A stretch of DNA of 64,000 nt from JAEUMG01 sp963805405 (GTDB lineage Bacteria; Pseudomonadota; Alphaproteobacteria; Rhizobiales; Aestuariivirgaceae): positions 1 through 64,000 of the forward strand of contig CAWDUC010000011.1 in the NCBI GenBank assembly GCA_963805405.1, written 5' to 3'. How positions within the stretch are numbered: position 1 is the stretch's first letter; every line of letters starts with the position of its first letter. The notes under the pieces are model-generated. The model was not told where the DNA came from. It saw only the letters and a list, made by a program, of their open reading frames with translations, and searched no databases. Shown piece after piece: positions 18,237-24,719 of the stretch. Position numbers and translations under genes: made by a program.

Positions 18237-18800
18237 ATGCCGTCGCTCATCGGATACGCTCGCGTCTCGACCTTCGACCAAAAAAACGACACCCAGGTTG
18301 AGCGCCTCAAAGTCGCCGGCTGTAAGACGATCAGGACAGAGAAGGTGTCAGGCAAGTCGCGAGAGGCTCGCCTGGAGCTCGCGACGGTTCTCGACTTCAT
18401 GCGGGAGGGCGATACACTCGTCGTCGTCAAACTCGATCGCCTGGGACGAGACACCCGTGACGTGCTCAACATCGTCCATGAGTTGGAAGCGAAAGGCGCC
18501 AAGCTGCGTGTCCTCGACCCGGGCATCTCAACTGAAGGCCCCATGGGCAAGGTTGTCCTTACCGTCCTTGGCATGGTTGCGGAAATGGAGCTGGGCTTCA
18601 TCCGCGACCGTCAGCGGGCCGGCATCGAAGCCGCCAAAGCCAAGGGCATTTACAAAGGTCGCCCTGTGAAGCTCGACTGGGCGCGCATCAAGCAAATGGA
18701 CGCTGATGGCGTTGGTCCTACCGAAATCTCGAAAACGATCGGCTGCAGCCGCGGTATGGTCTATAAGGTTCTCACGGCTTCAAGTCCTCTTATTGGGTAG
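18237..18800 (+). CDS. Serine recombinase (resolvase/invertase family)
   Basis: The protein has 187 residues. The catalytic domain starts LIGYARVSTFDQKNDTQVERL with the nucleophile Ser in ARVST, and continues VVKLDRLGRDTRDVLNIVHELE (Arg pair) and MGKVVLTVLGMVAEMELGFIRDRQRAGI. The C-terminal helix-turn-helix is GPTEISKTIGCSRGMVYKVL. All key residues are kept. GGGGGAAC precedes the ATG. It resolves cointegrates or inverts DNA at a nearby site. A broken paralogue lies at 12109-12287. Confidence 0.92.
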   Translation: MPSLIGYARVSTFDQKNDTQVERLKVAGCKTIRTEKVSGKSREARLELATVLDFMREGDTLVVVKLDRLGRDTRDVLNIVHELEAKGAKLRVLDPGISTEGPMGKVVLTVLGMVAEMELGFIRDRQRAGIEAAKAKGIYKGRPVKLDWARIKQMDADGVGPTEISKTIGCSRGMVYKVLTASSPLIG

Positions 18801-18977
18801 CTTTCGCAGCTGCTCCAGGTCGCGATTAAACGGCGCCTCGGAGAAATGCCGATCAACGTCGGCACGCTCATAAGCTTCAGCTAAAAGCGCACTCCGAATA
18901 GCTGCGTTGGACGGGAATCTGCCCGAACGAGCCATATCATAGGCTCTGACGATCAGCGATTTCCTTGTCTGCTCCAT
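18780..18977 (-). CDS. Small hypothetical protein
   Basis: The protein has 65 residues, helical and charged (MEQTRKSLIVRAYDMARSGRFPSNAAIRSALLAEAYER...). It resembles short rhizobial stress proteins of unknown role. The start at 18977 is chosen because a GGAAC-N17-GTT promoter ends 25 bp upstream and GAAGG precedes the ATG. The 3' end overlaps the resolvase end by 21 nt, tail to tail. It is divergent from the gene at 19087 and both have stress-type promoters. Confidence 0.6.
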   Translation of the reverse strand: MEQTRKSLIVRAYDMARSGRFPSNAAIRSALLAEAYERADVDRHFSEAPFNRDLEQLRKLPNKRT

Positions 18978-19001
18978 GCCGTCCACCTTCCAGCCTCTCG
19001 C

Positions 19002-19026
19002 AACCTGAAGAGCTCGCCTGAGTTCC
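19002..19026 (-). promoter_or_regulatory. Sigma-EcfG-type promoter (minus)
   Basis: GGAAC (19026-19022), 17 bp, GTT (19004-19002), 25 bp before the ATG at 18977. It is back-to-back with the plus-strand promoter at 19034-19058. Confidence 0.6.
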
Positions 19027-19033
19027 GCTCGCA

Positions 19034-19058
19034 GGAACTGCAGGGCGCCGTTGCCGTT
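19034..19058 (+). promoter_or_regulatory. Sigma-EcfG-type promoter (plus)
   Basis: GGAAC (19034-19038), 16 bp, CGTT (19055-19058), an exact match to the consensus, 28 bp before the ATG at 19087. Confidence 0.7.
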
Positions 19059-19086
19059 GACGTCTGGTTTAGTGATGGAGGACCAA

Positions 19087-19284
19087 ATGGCGGTAAACAA
19101 ACCCAAGGGCGACAACGCCCGGAAAGGCGCGGTTCGGAAGCGCAGCCAATTGAAGACGAAGGTCGAAGGAGAGGCGCATTGGACCAAGCGGAGTCGCGCC
19201 TCAGGCCAGTTCATGGATCAAAAGAAAGATGCGAAGGCGAAGCCGTTTAAAGGCGTGAGAAAAGAACGCAAAACAACAGGCTAA
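19087..19284 (+). CDS. Conserved small basic protein (MAVNKPKGDNARKG family)
   Basis: The protein has 65 residues, very basic. MAVNKPKGDNARKGAVRKRSQ, then HWTKR and GQFMDQKK, and FKGVRKER is a pattern I recognise from many Rhizobiales genomes as a conserved hypothetical protein. A GGAGG ribosome site lies at 19077-19081. The exact-consensus stress promoter suggests general-stress expression. Function unknown; nucleic-acid binding is plausible from charge alone. Confidence 0.75.
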   Translation: MAVNKPKGDNARKGAVRKRSQLKTKVEGEAHWTKRSRASGQFMDQKKDAKAKPFKGVRKERKTTG

Positions 19285-19420
19285 GCGAACGGCCGATTAA
19301 GCAGACCGGTTCCATGGAATGCATCTTGAACTCGTTAGCGGGCCGTACAGCAGTTTTCTCGGTATTTTGGTTGTCTGAAGTGCCCTCGACGACACAAGGG
19401 CAACCCGAATGGACTGGGCT

Positions 19421-19470
19421 CCAGACCGTCAACTCTGCCGGTACATCCGCGGTCAAGGTTGTAGGTCTGG
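19421..19470. repeat. CCGGTACATCCGCGGT hairpin element, copy B
   Basis: The 16-nt core (19438-19453) sits inside an outer 7-bp stem CCAGACC/GGTCTGG (19421-19427, 19464-19470). The outer stem differs in sequence from copies A and C but still pairs. It lies directly beyond the terminator at 19471-19511. Confidence 0.55.
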
Positions 19471-19511
19471 AAAAGCCCCGCGCAAGGCCGGGGGGCACAA
19501 AACGCGGGGCT
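19471..19511 (-). terminator. Rho-independent terminator of the 20306-19583 operon
   Basis: On the minus strand AGCCCCGCG and CGCGGGGCT pair (9 bp) and are followed by TTTT. It lies 72 bp after the last gene of the three-gene operon. Confidence 0.7.
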
Positions 19512-19582
19512 CTGGAGCTTGAGGAGGTCGGGCGACGCTCCGTACTCCGGGGCGAGAAACTGGCACCTTGGCGTTTGGTTCC

Positions 19583-19783
19583 TCAGATCGCGACGAGCAC
19601 TCGGCCAGTGCCCTTGCACGTCGTGCAGCGAATGGGACCGTCGCTCGGAATCACGGTCCAAACACCGGTGCCGTCGCATTCGATACAATTGATCTCGCCG
19701 GCCCCAGCTCCAAGCATTTCGACATTAACGGAAATCTCTTCGTCGCGGCGAGCACCGGCGTAAAGGGTCATGCCGTCCATCAT
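19583..19783 (-). CDS. Small protein with two DnaJ-type CxxCxGxG motifs
   Basis: The protein has 66 residues. CIECDGTGVW and CTTCKGTGRV form one zinc module of the DnaJ cysteine-rich kind. The N-terminal half holds acidic stretches (DEEISVNVEMLG). No J-domain is present. Its ATG overlaps the upstream stop (TAATG), so it is the third gene of a coupled operon. It may bind zinc and unfolded protein or RNA; the role is not known. Confidence 0.65.
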   Translation of the reverse strand: MMDGMTLYAGARRDEEISVNVEMLGAGAGEINCIECDGTGVWTVIPSDGPIRCTTCKGTGRVLVAI

Positions 19784-20043
19784 TACGCCGCTGCTCTGCG
19801 TTTCATTCGCTCCTGAATGAGCCTCCAAAGCGCGTCCGCCGTCTCCTCGTCCGTTCGAATAAAGAAGCGGAACGGATCGCGCTGAAATTGCTGCCATCTA
19901 TCAATCTGGGATACTTCGAACACCCCGGCTTTCGCCAAGTCATCGAAATCCAGATTGAGGAGAATGCGCAAGCCGTTGTGAAATTCCTCGATGCTCAGGC
20001 GGCCGCCATTGTCGCTGGGATTTCTCGATGCCGGCGCGCTCAT
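19783..20043 (-). CDS. Small hypothetical protein, paralogue of the upstream gene
   Basis: The protein has 86 residues. LSIEEFHNGLRILLNLDFDD, then QRDPFRFFIRTDEETADALWRLIQ aligns over its whole length with the upstream gene product (MSLQDFRQGLRALMALEFEE, RRDPFRSFFYADEETTDTIWRLLQ). It therefore arose by tandem duplication. It overlaps both neighbours by 1-4 nt. No known domain; compact helical. Confidence 0.65.
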   Translation of the reverse strand: MSAPASRNPSDNGGRLSIEEFHNGLRILLNLDFDDLAKAGVFEVSQIDRWQQFQRDPFRFFIRTDEETADALWRLIQERMKRRAAA

Positions 20044-20306
20044 GCTGCTTCCCGCTGTTTTTGCTGAAGTTGGAGGAGCCTCCAGATGGTGTCTGTCGTT
20101 TCTTCATCGGCATAAAAGAAGCTGCGGAATGGATCACGACGGAAAGTCTGCCATTCTTGAGCTTGCCAATCGGCGAACACGCCGGCCTCTCCAAGCTCCT
20201 CGAACTCCAGGGCCATGAGAGCGCGCAGGCCTTGGCGAAAGTCCTGCAGGCTCATGCGACCGCCAGAGTTGTTCGAGATCGAACGGGGCTTCGCTGGGAT
20301 ACTCAT
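20040..20306 (-). CDS. Small hypothetical protein, first of a tandem paralogue pair
   Basis: The protein has 88 residues beginning MSIPAKPRSISNNSGGRMSL. Shared core with the next gene: GLRAL..LEFEELGEAGVF, W..FRRDPFR, DEETTDTIWRLLQ. Its stop overlaps the next ATG (ATGA). A perfect 14-bp palindrome (20349-20362) and a GGAAC motif lie upstream and may regulate the operon. Function unknown. Confidence 0.65.
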   Translation of the reverse strand: MSIPAKPRSISNNSGGRMSLQDFRQGLRALMALEFEELGEAGVFADWQAQEWQTFRRDPFRSFFYADEETTDTIWRLLQLQQKQREAA

Positions 20307-20348
20307 TGATACACACCTAACTGACGTTGAGTCGATCTGTGGAAGAAT

Positions 20349-20362
20349 GACTCCGCGGAGTC
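20349..20362. promoter_or_regulatory. Perfect palindrome GACTCCGCGGAGTC
   Basis: This 14-bp dyad lies 43 bp before the first gene of the paralogue operon and 2 bp from a GGAAC on the minus strand. It is a candidate operator. Confidence 0.4.
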
Positions 20363-20414
20363 GTTCCACCTTACCCCAGCAGTCGAAATAATTTTTTGGG
20401 CGGAAATTGAACGG

Positions 20415-20457
20415 AAGAACCCCGCCAGACATTGGCATGGTCGGAAGCGGGGTTCTT
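20415..20457. terminator. Long GC hairpin, terminator-like
   Basis: AAGAACCCCGC pairs perfectly with GCGGGGTTCTT (11 bp) around a 21-nt loop. It could end transcripts from either side; the minus-strand hypothetical gene ending at 20600 is the nearest. Confidence 0.5.
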
Positions 20458-20599
20458 GGCACGCCACGCACTCGCGAAACGGCTTCTGCCTGAGCTTGTC
20501 GAGTGATACAGAGCGCGGAACTTGCGCTTTTTCGGTCAGGCAAACCTACGAGCAGGTGCTTCAAACCTCCCAAGCATCAGAGAAGGGTACGGTTCCATT

Positions 20600-20851
20600 C
20601 TAGTGGCGACGCCTCCGAAAAAGAGCCGCGAACTCATCATTCGGATCGTTCATCAGCGCCTCGAAGATCACTGTCCGAACGTCCGCGCCTAGCTCTTCCT
20701 CAATGTTCTTCATGGTGATTCCTTGCGCGGCCGCGGCTAGGAAGCATTGACGAAAGAGCGAAGCAACCAACTCACGGCTCGCGGGCCGCCAGGCGTTCGT
20801 TACGTTCTCATCTGTCCACTCATGCATGAAGTCGACGCCGCGGGTGGTCAT
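20600..20851 (-). CDS. Small hypothetical protein
   Basis: The protein has 83 residues: MTTRGVDFMHEWTDENVTNAWRPASRELVASLFRQCFLAAAAQG, then NIEEELGADVRTVIFEALM. It is helical and acidic with a basic tail. It follows the SnoaL-like gene by 4 bp in the same direction, so the two are an operon. A start at the internal Met (HEWTDEN) is possible. No family recognised. Confidence 0.5.
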   Translation of the reverse strand: MTTRGVDFMHEWTDENVTNAWRPASRELVASLFRQCFLAAAAQGITMKNIEEELGADVRTVIFEALMNDPNDEFAALFRRRRH

Positions 20852-20855
20852 CCGT

Positions 20856-21260
20856 TTAGCTGGCGGACTTCGGCACATCTGCGATTAGACCGGTGCTAAG
20901 GCGGCGCGAACCATGGTGTTGAGAGATACGCCAGTTGCCGTCTCGTCGCACTAGCACCCATGTCATGCGATAGGGCATCAGGTCGGCCTCATTCTGAAAG
21001 TCGACGTGACCAGTCGTGAGCGCAATGTCTGGGCCAAGCATTGCCACGCGAGGTGGCGGATAGGACTTTACGCGCACGGTGGGACCGCGGTTACCAAAGT
21101 AGGCCCGGATTGCCGAACGTCCGATCTGGAGCTCATCAACCGAGCCGAATAGTGTTGCGTCCTCGGCGTAGAGTTCCATATGCGCATCCAGGTCACGGCT
21201 GTTGAATGCAGCAATCCATCGCGCCAAGAGCGCTTCGATACTTGGGGTTCCGCCAATCAT
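20856..21260 (-). CDS. SnoaL-like/DUF4440 (SgcJ/EcaC family) protein
   Basis: The protein has 134 residues. IEALLARWIAAFNSRDLDAHMELYAEDATLFGS is the NTF2-like opening, followed by GRSAIRAYFGN, ALTTGHVDF and MTWVLVRRDGNWRISQHHGS. It forms a cone-shaped alpha+beta barrel used by ketosteroid-isomerase-like enzymes and many orphans. Its ATG overlaps the stop of a 34-codon gene (ATGA), so it is translationally coupled. Substrate unknown. Confidence 0.85.
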   Translation of the reverse strand: MIGGTPSIEALLARWIAAFNSRDLDAHMELYAEDATLFGSVDELQIGRSAIRAYFGNRGPTVRVKSYPPPRVAMLGPDIALTTGHVDFQNEADLMPYRMTWVLVRRDGNWRISQHHGSRRLSTGLIADVPKSAS

Positions 21261-21361
21261 CCCGACATCTCACGGCGCTTCAGGTAGTCGTGCTGCTCAC
21301 GCATCTTTGGCTCGATACTGTCCGCAAAGGTTCTTGAGCGCATCTCGGATTGATGATCCAT
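21257..21361 (-). CDS. Very small ORF coupled to the SnoaL-like gene (34 aa)
   Basis: MDHQSEMRSRTFADSIEPKM ends HDYLKRREMSG and overlaps the next ATG by 4 nt. A similar tail, RDYLKRRGMLG, ends the 52-residue frame at 38681-38839, so the ending is a recurring module. A competing frame (MDIQQHLNGSSIRDALKN...) covers the same bases with an AGGAAGG upstream, so the true product is uncertain. Confidence 0.35.
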   Translation of the reverse strand: MDHQSEMRSRTFADSIEPKMREQHDYLKRREMSG

Positions 21362-21603
21362 TAAGATGCTGCTGAATATCCATCGCACCGTAGCCTTCCT
21401 GTTTCAACGCAACCCTATCCTGCCGGCCAATGTACCCGCTGAGGACATGCTACCCTGGAATGGGCGCGAGCGGGAGTTCGTTCGCTCGGTTCCCGTCCGG
21501 CGGGGGCTCTTTTTCTGATCGGAGGAACATTCCCTCAGAGCGGCGATTGAGTCGGCGGCTGGGCTCCGAAGTATTGCTAAGGTACGGCTGGGTTTGGCTA
21601 GGG

Positions 21604-21633
21604 GCCGCGTCTTGGTTACCCGCCAGACGCGGC
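21604..21633. terminator. Hairpin after the repeat-containing secreted protein gene
   Basis: GCCGCGTCT and AGACGCGGC form a 9-bp stem 20 bp beyond the stop at 21654 (minus direction). A T-run is lacking, so termination may be weak. Confidence 0.4.
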
Positions 21634-21653
21634 CTTCTCGCTGGGGTGTTCCC

Positions 21654-21998
21654 TTAGCTCTTCGGCTTCACTTTCGCATAGACGTAGTAGCACTCCTGGC
21701 CAAGGCCGGTGTAACGGCATTCGACGTAGTAGCCCTTCTTGTTCTGAAGTTTGCTGTCTTTGACCTTGATCCGCTCAAGCTTATTGCTGCCTTTCGGTTT
21801 CATATAGACATAGTGGCAGTCCTGGCCGACGGCTGTGTATGAACACTCGACCCAATAGCCGAGCTTCTGCTTCAATGTGACTTTGGGGTTAGCCTGAAGA
21901 CGCTGCACTTTCATGTCATCGCTACTTGCTGGGCTTGCGAGCAGCGCTGCTGCCGTAAGAACTCCCGCTGCGAGCGCAGTTATAGACCGGACATTCAT
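21654..21998 (-). CDS. Secreted small protein with two internal repeats
   Basis: The protein has 114 residues. A signal peptide (MNVRSITALAAGVLTAAALLASPASS) is followed by two copies of a 27-residue unit: LGYWVECSYTAVGQDCHYVYMKPK and KGYYVECRYTGLGQECYYVYAKVK. Each unit has two Cys, so each may form a disulfide-pinned hairpin. Basic linkers separate them. The family is unknown to me; a periplasmic or envelope role is likely. Confidence 0.7.
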   Translation of the reverse strand: MNVRSITALAAGVLTAAALLASPASSDDMKVQRLQANPKVTLKQKLGYWVECSYTAVGQDCHYVYMKPKGSNKLERIKVKDSKLQNKKGYYVECRYTGLGQECYYVYAKVKPKS

Positions 21999-22246
21999 GA
22001 TGTTTCTCCGTCCCAAAATGGCCGACATTTCTCGGCGAGCCAAAAGTTTAGGGGCAGTAAGGCGAAATTGCGATGGCAATGTTGCGGCGCCATAGGTAGC
22101 GATTTGTCTCGGCCTGGCTCTGGCCCTAGCAATTCTGGCGAAGCCCGCCGGCAGATTGTTTGGATCCTACCGCCCCGCCGATAAGCATAAGGCGGAATGC
22201 AACCTCGCTCCGGCGATTTGCCGGGGTTTTCGTTTCGCTAGGTGGG

Positions 22247-22576
22247 TCAGTCCGTGACCGCAGCGTTTGTGGGAGCATTTGAGTTTGCCGCAATTCCCAG
22301 TTGGCTGCCTTGTGACCGAAAAGCCAGGATATGATCATCATGTGCAGGAGGATCAGCGAGGGCGTTCTGGTTCGTCGCGACGGGGCCTCCCCATGCCACG
22401 GAACCGCCCCTAGCTATCGTCTCCTCGATGATGGCGTTCGTCAGGATCGGGGTATCGATGTGGGGAAAGAGCGCTTTGACCGCCGCTGCAACAGCGCTCG
22501 CGTCAACGAAGTCAGCAGGGTTTGAAAGCGCCTCCTTGATGTAAGCGCGCGCGTGATCGAGGACATTGAGTGTCAT
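22247..22576 (-). CDS. Hypothetical protein under a conserved leader (gene A)
   Basis: The protein has 109 residues. VLDHARAYIKEALSNPADF, then VDASAVAAAVKALFPHIDTPILTNAIIEETIARGGSVAWGG resembles the product at 37480-37761 (VDAVAEALRKEFPEVALAELIRAITGVAGGIGV), so the two are distant paralogues of a small helical family. The shared leader (22581-22662) overlaps the ribosome site. The C-terminus is low complexity. Function unknown. Confidence 0.6.
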   Translation of the reverse strand: MTLNVLDHARAYIKEALSNPADFVDASAVAAAVKALFPHIDTPILTNAIIEETIARGGSVAWGGPVATNQNALADPPAHDDHILAFRSQGSQLGIAANSNAPTNAAVTD

Positions 22577-22580
22577 TGGA

Positions 22581-22662
22581 GCCTCCCTGTAACGAGCGGG
22601 AGTGCACATCGTGTCTCTCAGTCGCCGGTGCTCGATATGCACGGACTGGCGATGTTCTCACC
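22581..22662 (-). promoter_or_regulatory. Conserved 5' leader with anti-Shine-Dalgarno segment, copy A
   Basis: On the minus strand a stem TCGCCaG/CCGGCGA is followed by CGACTGAGAGACA and TGCACTCCCGCTC, then the ribosome site GGGAGG. CTCCC (22602-22598) can pair with GGGAG of the ribosome site (22587-22583), hiding it. The same block precedes the related gene at 37480-37761. Other parts of the two loci are not alike, so selection on the RNA is likely: a thermosensor or ligand-controlled leader. Confidence 0.6.
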
Positions 22663-22731
22663 ATGAGCCAATCGGGCGCCGATAGATACAAACATCGCTT
22701 TGGTGACGATTAAATCGCGGTAACACGCCGC

Positions 22732-22938
22732 CTACGTCGTCGGCTCTGTGTCGCATTCTGAGATAGTGGGCGTTTCTTCCGCCATAGCGGGAGATTCAGG
22801 TTCGATGGCGTGGGGCGGTGTCGCAACATCGTCGATCTCATCTGAGAATTGGTCGACGAGTTGAGCGAGCGGATCGCCAACTGGTTTCGGCATTGGCGTC
22901 CGGGGGAGCTTTGGCTCTGTTTCTATCGGTTTCGTCAT
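22732..22938 (-). CDS. Acidic proline-rich small hypothetical protein
   Basis: The protein has 68 residues (MTKPIETEPKLPRTPMPKPVGDPLAQLVDQFSDEIDD...), probably disordered. CAGGAGGCTTT precedes the ATG. Its ATG overlaps the stop of the upstream frame (ATGA). No family recognised. Confidence 0.5.
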   Translation of the reverse strand: MTKPIETEPKLPRTPMPKPVGDPLAQLVDQFSDEIDDVATPPHAIEPESPAMAEETPTISECDTEPTT

Positions 22939-23252
22939 AAAGCCTCCTGGCCCGAACTAGCGGCACTATCGGTCGGCACTAACTTGATACCCCTGAATTG
23001 CAACTTCATTGCGGGGGTGTGTCCCCAAGCTGAACAGGAGCCGGTTGTTCTCAATGGGGGAACTATGATATCAGTCTCAAGCTGACGGGTTTCTTCGATT
23101 GCCGACTTCCGGGTAGACGGGTCCTTCGACTTCCCCTTCGCAGCGCGTATCGCGAAATTAGGGCGGGAATACAACCGCCAGGGCCGACAAACGATGACTT
23201 CGCTATTGTCATGAATAGCGCTCAAGGTGTCGGTTAGGCGCAGTGGCTCCAT
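22935..23252 (-). CDS. Hypothetical protein coupled to the next small gene
   Basis: The protein has 105 residues beginning MEPLRLTDTLSAIHDNSEVIVCRPWRLYS. Composition is basic and mixed. It is divergent from the receiver gene at 23278 and its stop overlaps the next ATG by 4 nt, which is the main support for it being real. No motif recognised. Confidence 0.4.
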   Translation of the reverse strand: MEPLRLTDTLSAIHDNSEVIVCRPWRLYSRPNFAIRAAKGKSKDPSTRKSAIEETRQLETDIIVPPLRTTGSCSAWGHTPAMKLQFRGIKLVPTDSAASSGQEAL

Positions 23253-23277
23253 GAGAGCATTGGCCGGCAAGGACTTA

Positions 23278-23709
23278 ATGACACAGCTGAACGTACCGCA
23301 CCCATCGGGGATGCGCCGCATACTTATTGTCGAAGATGAACCTCTCATCGCCTATTCTCTCACCGAAGCTGTGACCTCTATGGGCTTCGAACCTGTCGGC
23401 CCGATCGCCGATCTCACCACCGCTCTGGAAAAAGCAAATTCAGAAGCCGTGGATGCTGCAATTCTCAATCTTATGATCAAGGGCGCTTCGGCTTACGGAG
23501 TTGCGGCGGTCCTAGAGGCCCGCGGTATCCCGTTCGCATTCGCCTCAGGACTGCCTCGGGAGGGGCTTGAATTGCCTTGGCAAGGTCGCCCCTACATCGA
23601 GTACCCGTACTCGATCGACGACGTACGGGAGGTCCTTCAGATGCTTATCGCTCGCCACGATTGGCATCCTTCGCCTCGCATCTTCGCTCCGGAGCCGACG
23701 GCTTCTTAA
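23278..23709 (+). CDS. Atypical response-regulator receiver lacking the phospho-acceptor Asp
   Basis: The protein has 143 residues. MRRILIVEDEPLIAYSLTEAV is a normal receiver start (acidic pair EDE). The strand-3 motif reads AAILNLMIKG where relatives have LLDxxLxG, so the phospho-acceptor Asp is Asn. The conserved Lys of the QKPF loop is replaced in YIEYPYS. Two of the catalytic residues are therefore missing and the domain cannot be phosphorylated in the usual way. AAGGA precedes ATG 23278. It may act as a binding or titrating partner for the nearby kinases. Confidence 0.8.
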   Translation: MTQLNVPHPSGMRRILIVEDEPLIAYSLTEAVTSMGFEPVGPIADLTTALEKANSEAVDAAILNLMIKGASAYGVAAVLEARGIPFAFASGLPREGLELPWQGRPYIEYPYSIDDVREVLQMLIARHDWHPSPRIFAPEPTAS

Positions 23710-23813
23710 CGTTCTATCTGGAGCGTCGCGTGATACGCGCGTTCGCCTTCGCCGGTCATAAAGATTTTGCAGTCGATTGGCTGGTAGGCAGCGTCTGCTT
23801 CAGCAAACAGGCA

Positions 23814-23833
23814 CCGCCGGATCACTCCGGCGG
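23814..23833 (-). terminator. Hairpin after the EF-hand gene
   Basis: CCGCCGGA and TCCGGCGG form an 8-bp perfect stem with loop TCAC, 22 bp beyond the EF-hand stop. The following T-run is weak (CCTGTTT). Confidence 0.5.
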
Positions 23834-23855
23834 CGTTCTGTACCCGCTACTGCCG

Positions 23856-24125
23856 CTACTGCATCATGACGTTGTCAAACATGCCCTTCTGGCACGCCGC
23901 CATAAAGTCTTGCATGCTCAGCATCGCGTCAGTCTTGGGCTTGCTGCCACCCGACGCCATCGCATCATTGAAGGCATCGTCTTCGTCCCCAGAAAGCATT
24001 CCGTCCTTGTTCATGTCTGCCTTCGCATACATGGCTGAACAGCTACCTTCATCCATCGCGGCAAACGATGGCGTTGAAACCGCAGTGACCGCGACAAGCG
24101 CGAGGGCTGTAAGTAGGGTTTTCAT
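23856..24125 (-). CDS. Periplasmic EF-hand calcium-binding protein
   Basis: The protein has 89 residues. A signal peptide (MKTLLTALALVAVTAVSTPSFA) is followed by one canonical EF-hand loop, DMNKDGMLSGDE (positions D-N-D-G-L-S-E), and a second helical region. This is a small secreted calcium sensor or buffer. A GGAAC-N17-GTT promoter lies about 40 bp upstream, so stress control is likely. A broken relative is at 11774-11995. Confidence 0.8.
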   Translation of the reverse strand: MKTLLTALALVAVTAVSTPSFAAMDEGSCSAMYAKADMNKDGMLSGDEDDAFNDAMASGGSKPKTDAMLSMQDFMAACQKGMFDNVMMQ

Positions 24126-24165
24126 GGGTTGCTCCTAACTTCTGGTCGGATTGACCAGCTGTCCC

Positions 24166-24190
24166 AACCGGAAAATTGCCTGGACGTTCC
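24166..24190 (-). promoter_or_regulatory. Sigma-EcfG-type promoter of the EF-hand gene
   Basis: GGAAC (24190-24186), 17 bp, GTT (24168-24166) on the minus strand. Confidence 0.6.
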
Positions 24191-24719
24191 GGACGAAGTA
24201 GCCCCTTCACGCATATGGCATCAAACGTGACGCGGATAAATTGGCAAAGATGTCTTTTGTGGGTAGCAGAAGGAGCTCTTGCAGTCCCCGATGTGGCTGC
24301 CGGCCGCTTTGCCGAGCAGGAACTCTTGGCCTTCGCCGGGATTGAAGTGACGGCTGGGCTCCAGTTAATCCCCAAGATACGGGTAGGTTTAGTCGGACCG
24401 TGCCTGCTTGACTCGCGGGCGGCCTGTCCACAGGCACAAGCTTGGAAACTGAGAATGCGCGGGAACGATGACCGGATACCGTTTTGGCTGCTTATGGGAA
24501 TAGCACTTTTAGCATACTGGGGTGGCCTGGGGGTTTAGCTTGGCATCTGAGCGCTTACTTTCTCTGAAATGTGCGCCCGGTCTTGAGAATACCCTTCATC
24601 CATCCGACGCCACGAAATTGAGCCAAAAAGGTCATGTCATAAATTGTAGACAGGCGCGCCTGTCCCCGCCAATGTTCTTCAGTTGGTGTTTGCTCCCGGA
24701 AGTTCGTTAGTGTGTTGTA
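24191..24719. other. No gene recognised
   Basis: Open frames on both strands lack motifs. The plus-strand frame 24176-24538 shows no ribosome site and has biased antisense-like composition. Confidence 0.4.

Noticed and set aside
22210..22230. CCGGC/GCCGG hairpin with TTTT as a terminator
   Set aside because: It points in the plus direction but no plus-strand gene precedes it; the adjacent genes are on the minus strand.
24176..24538. A 120-codon plus-strand frame
   Set aside because: No recognisable domain or start signal; a minus frame of equal size overlaps it.
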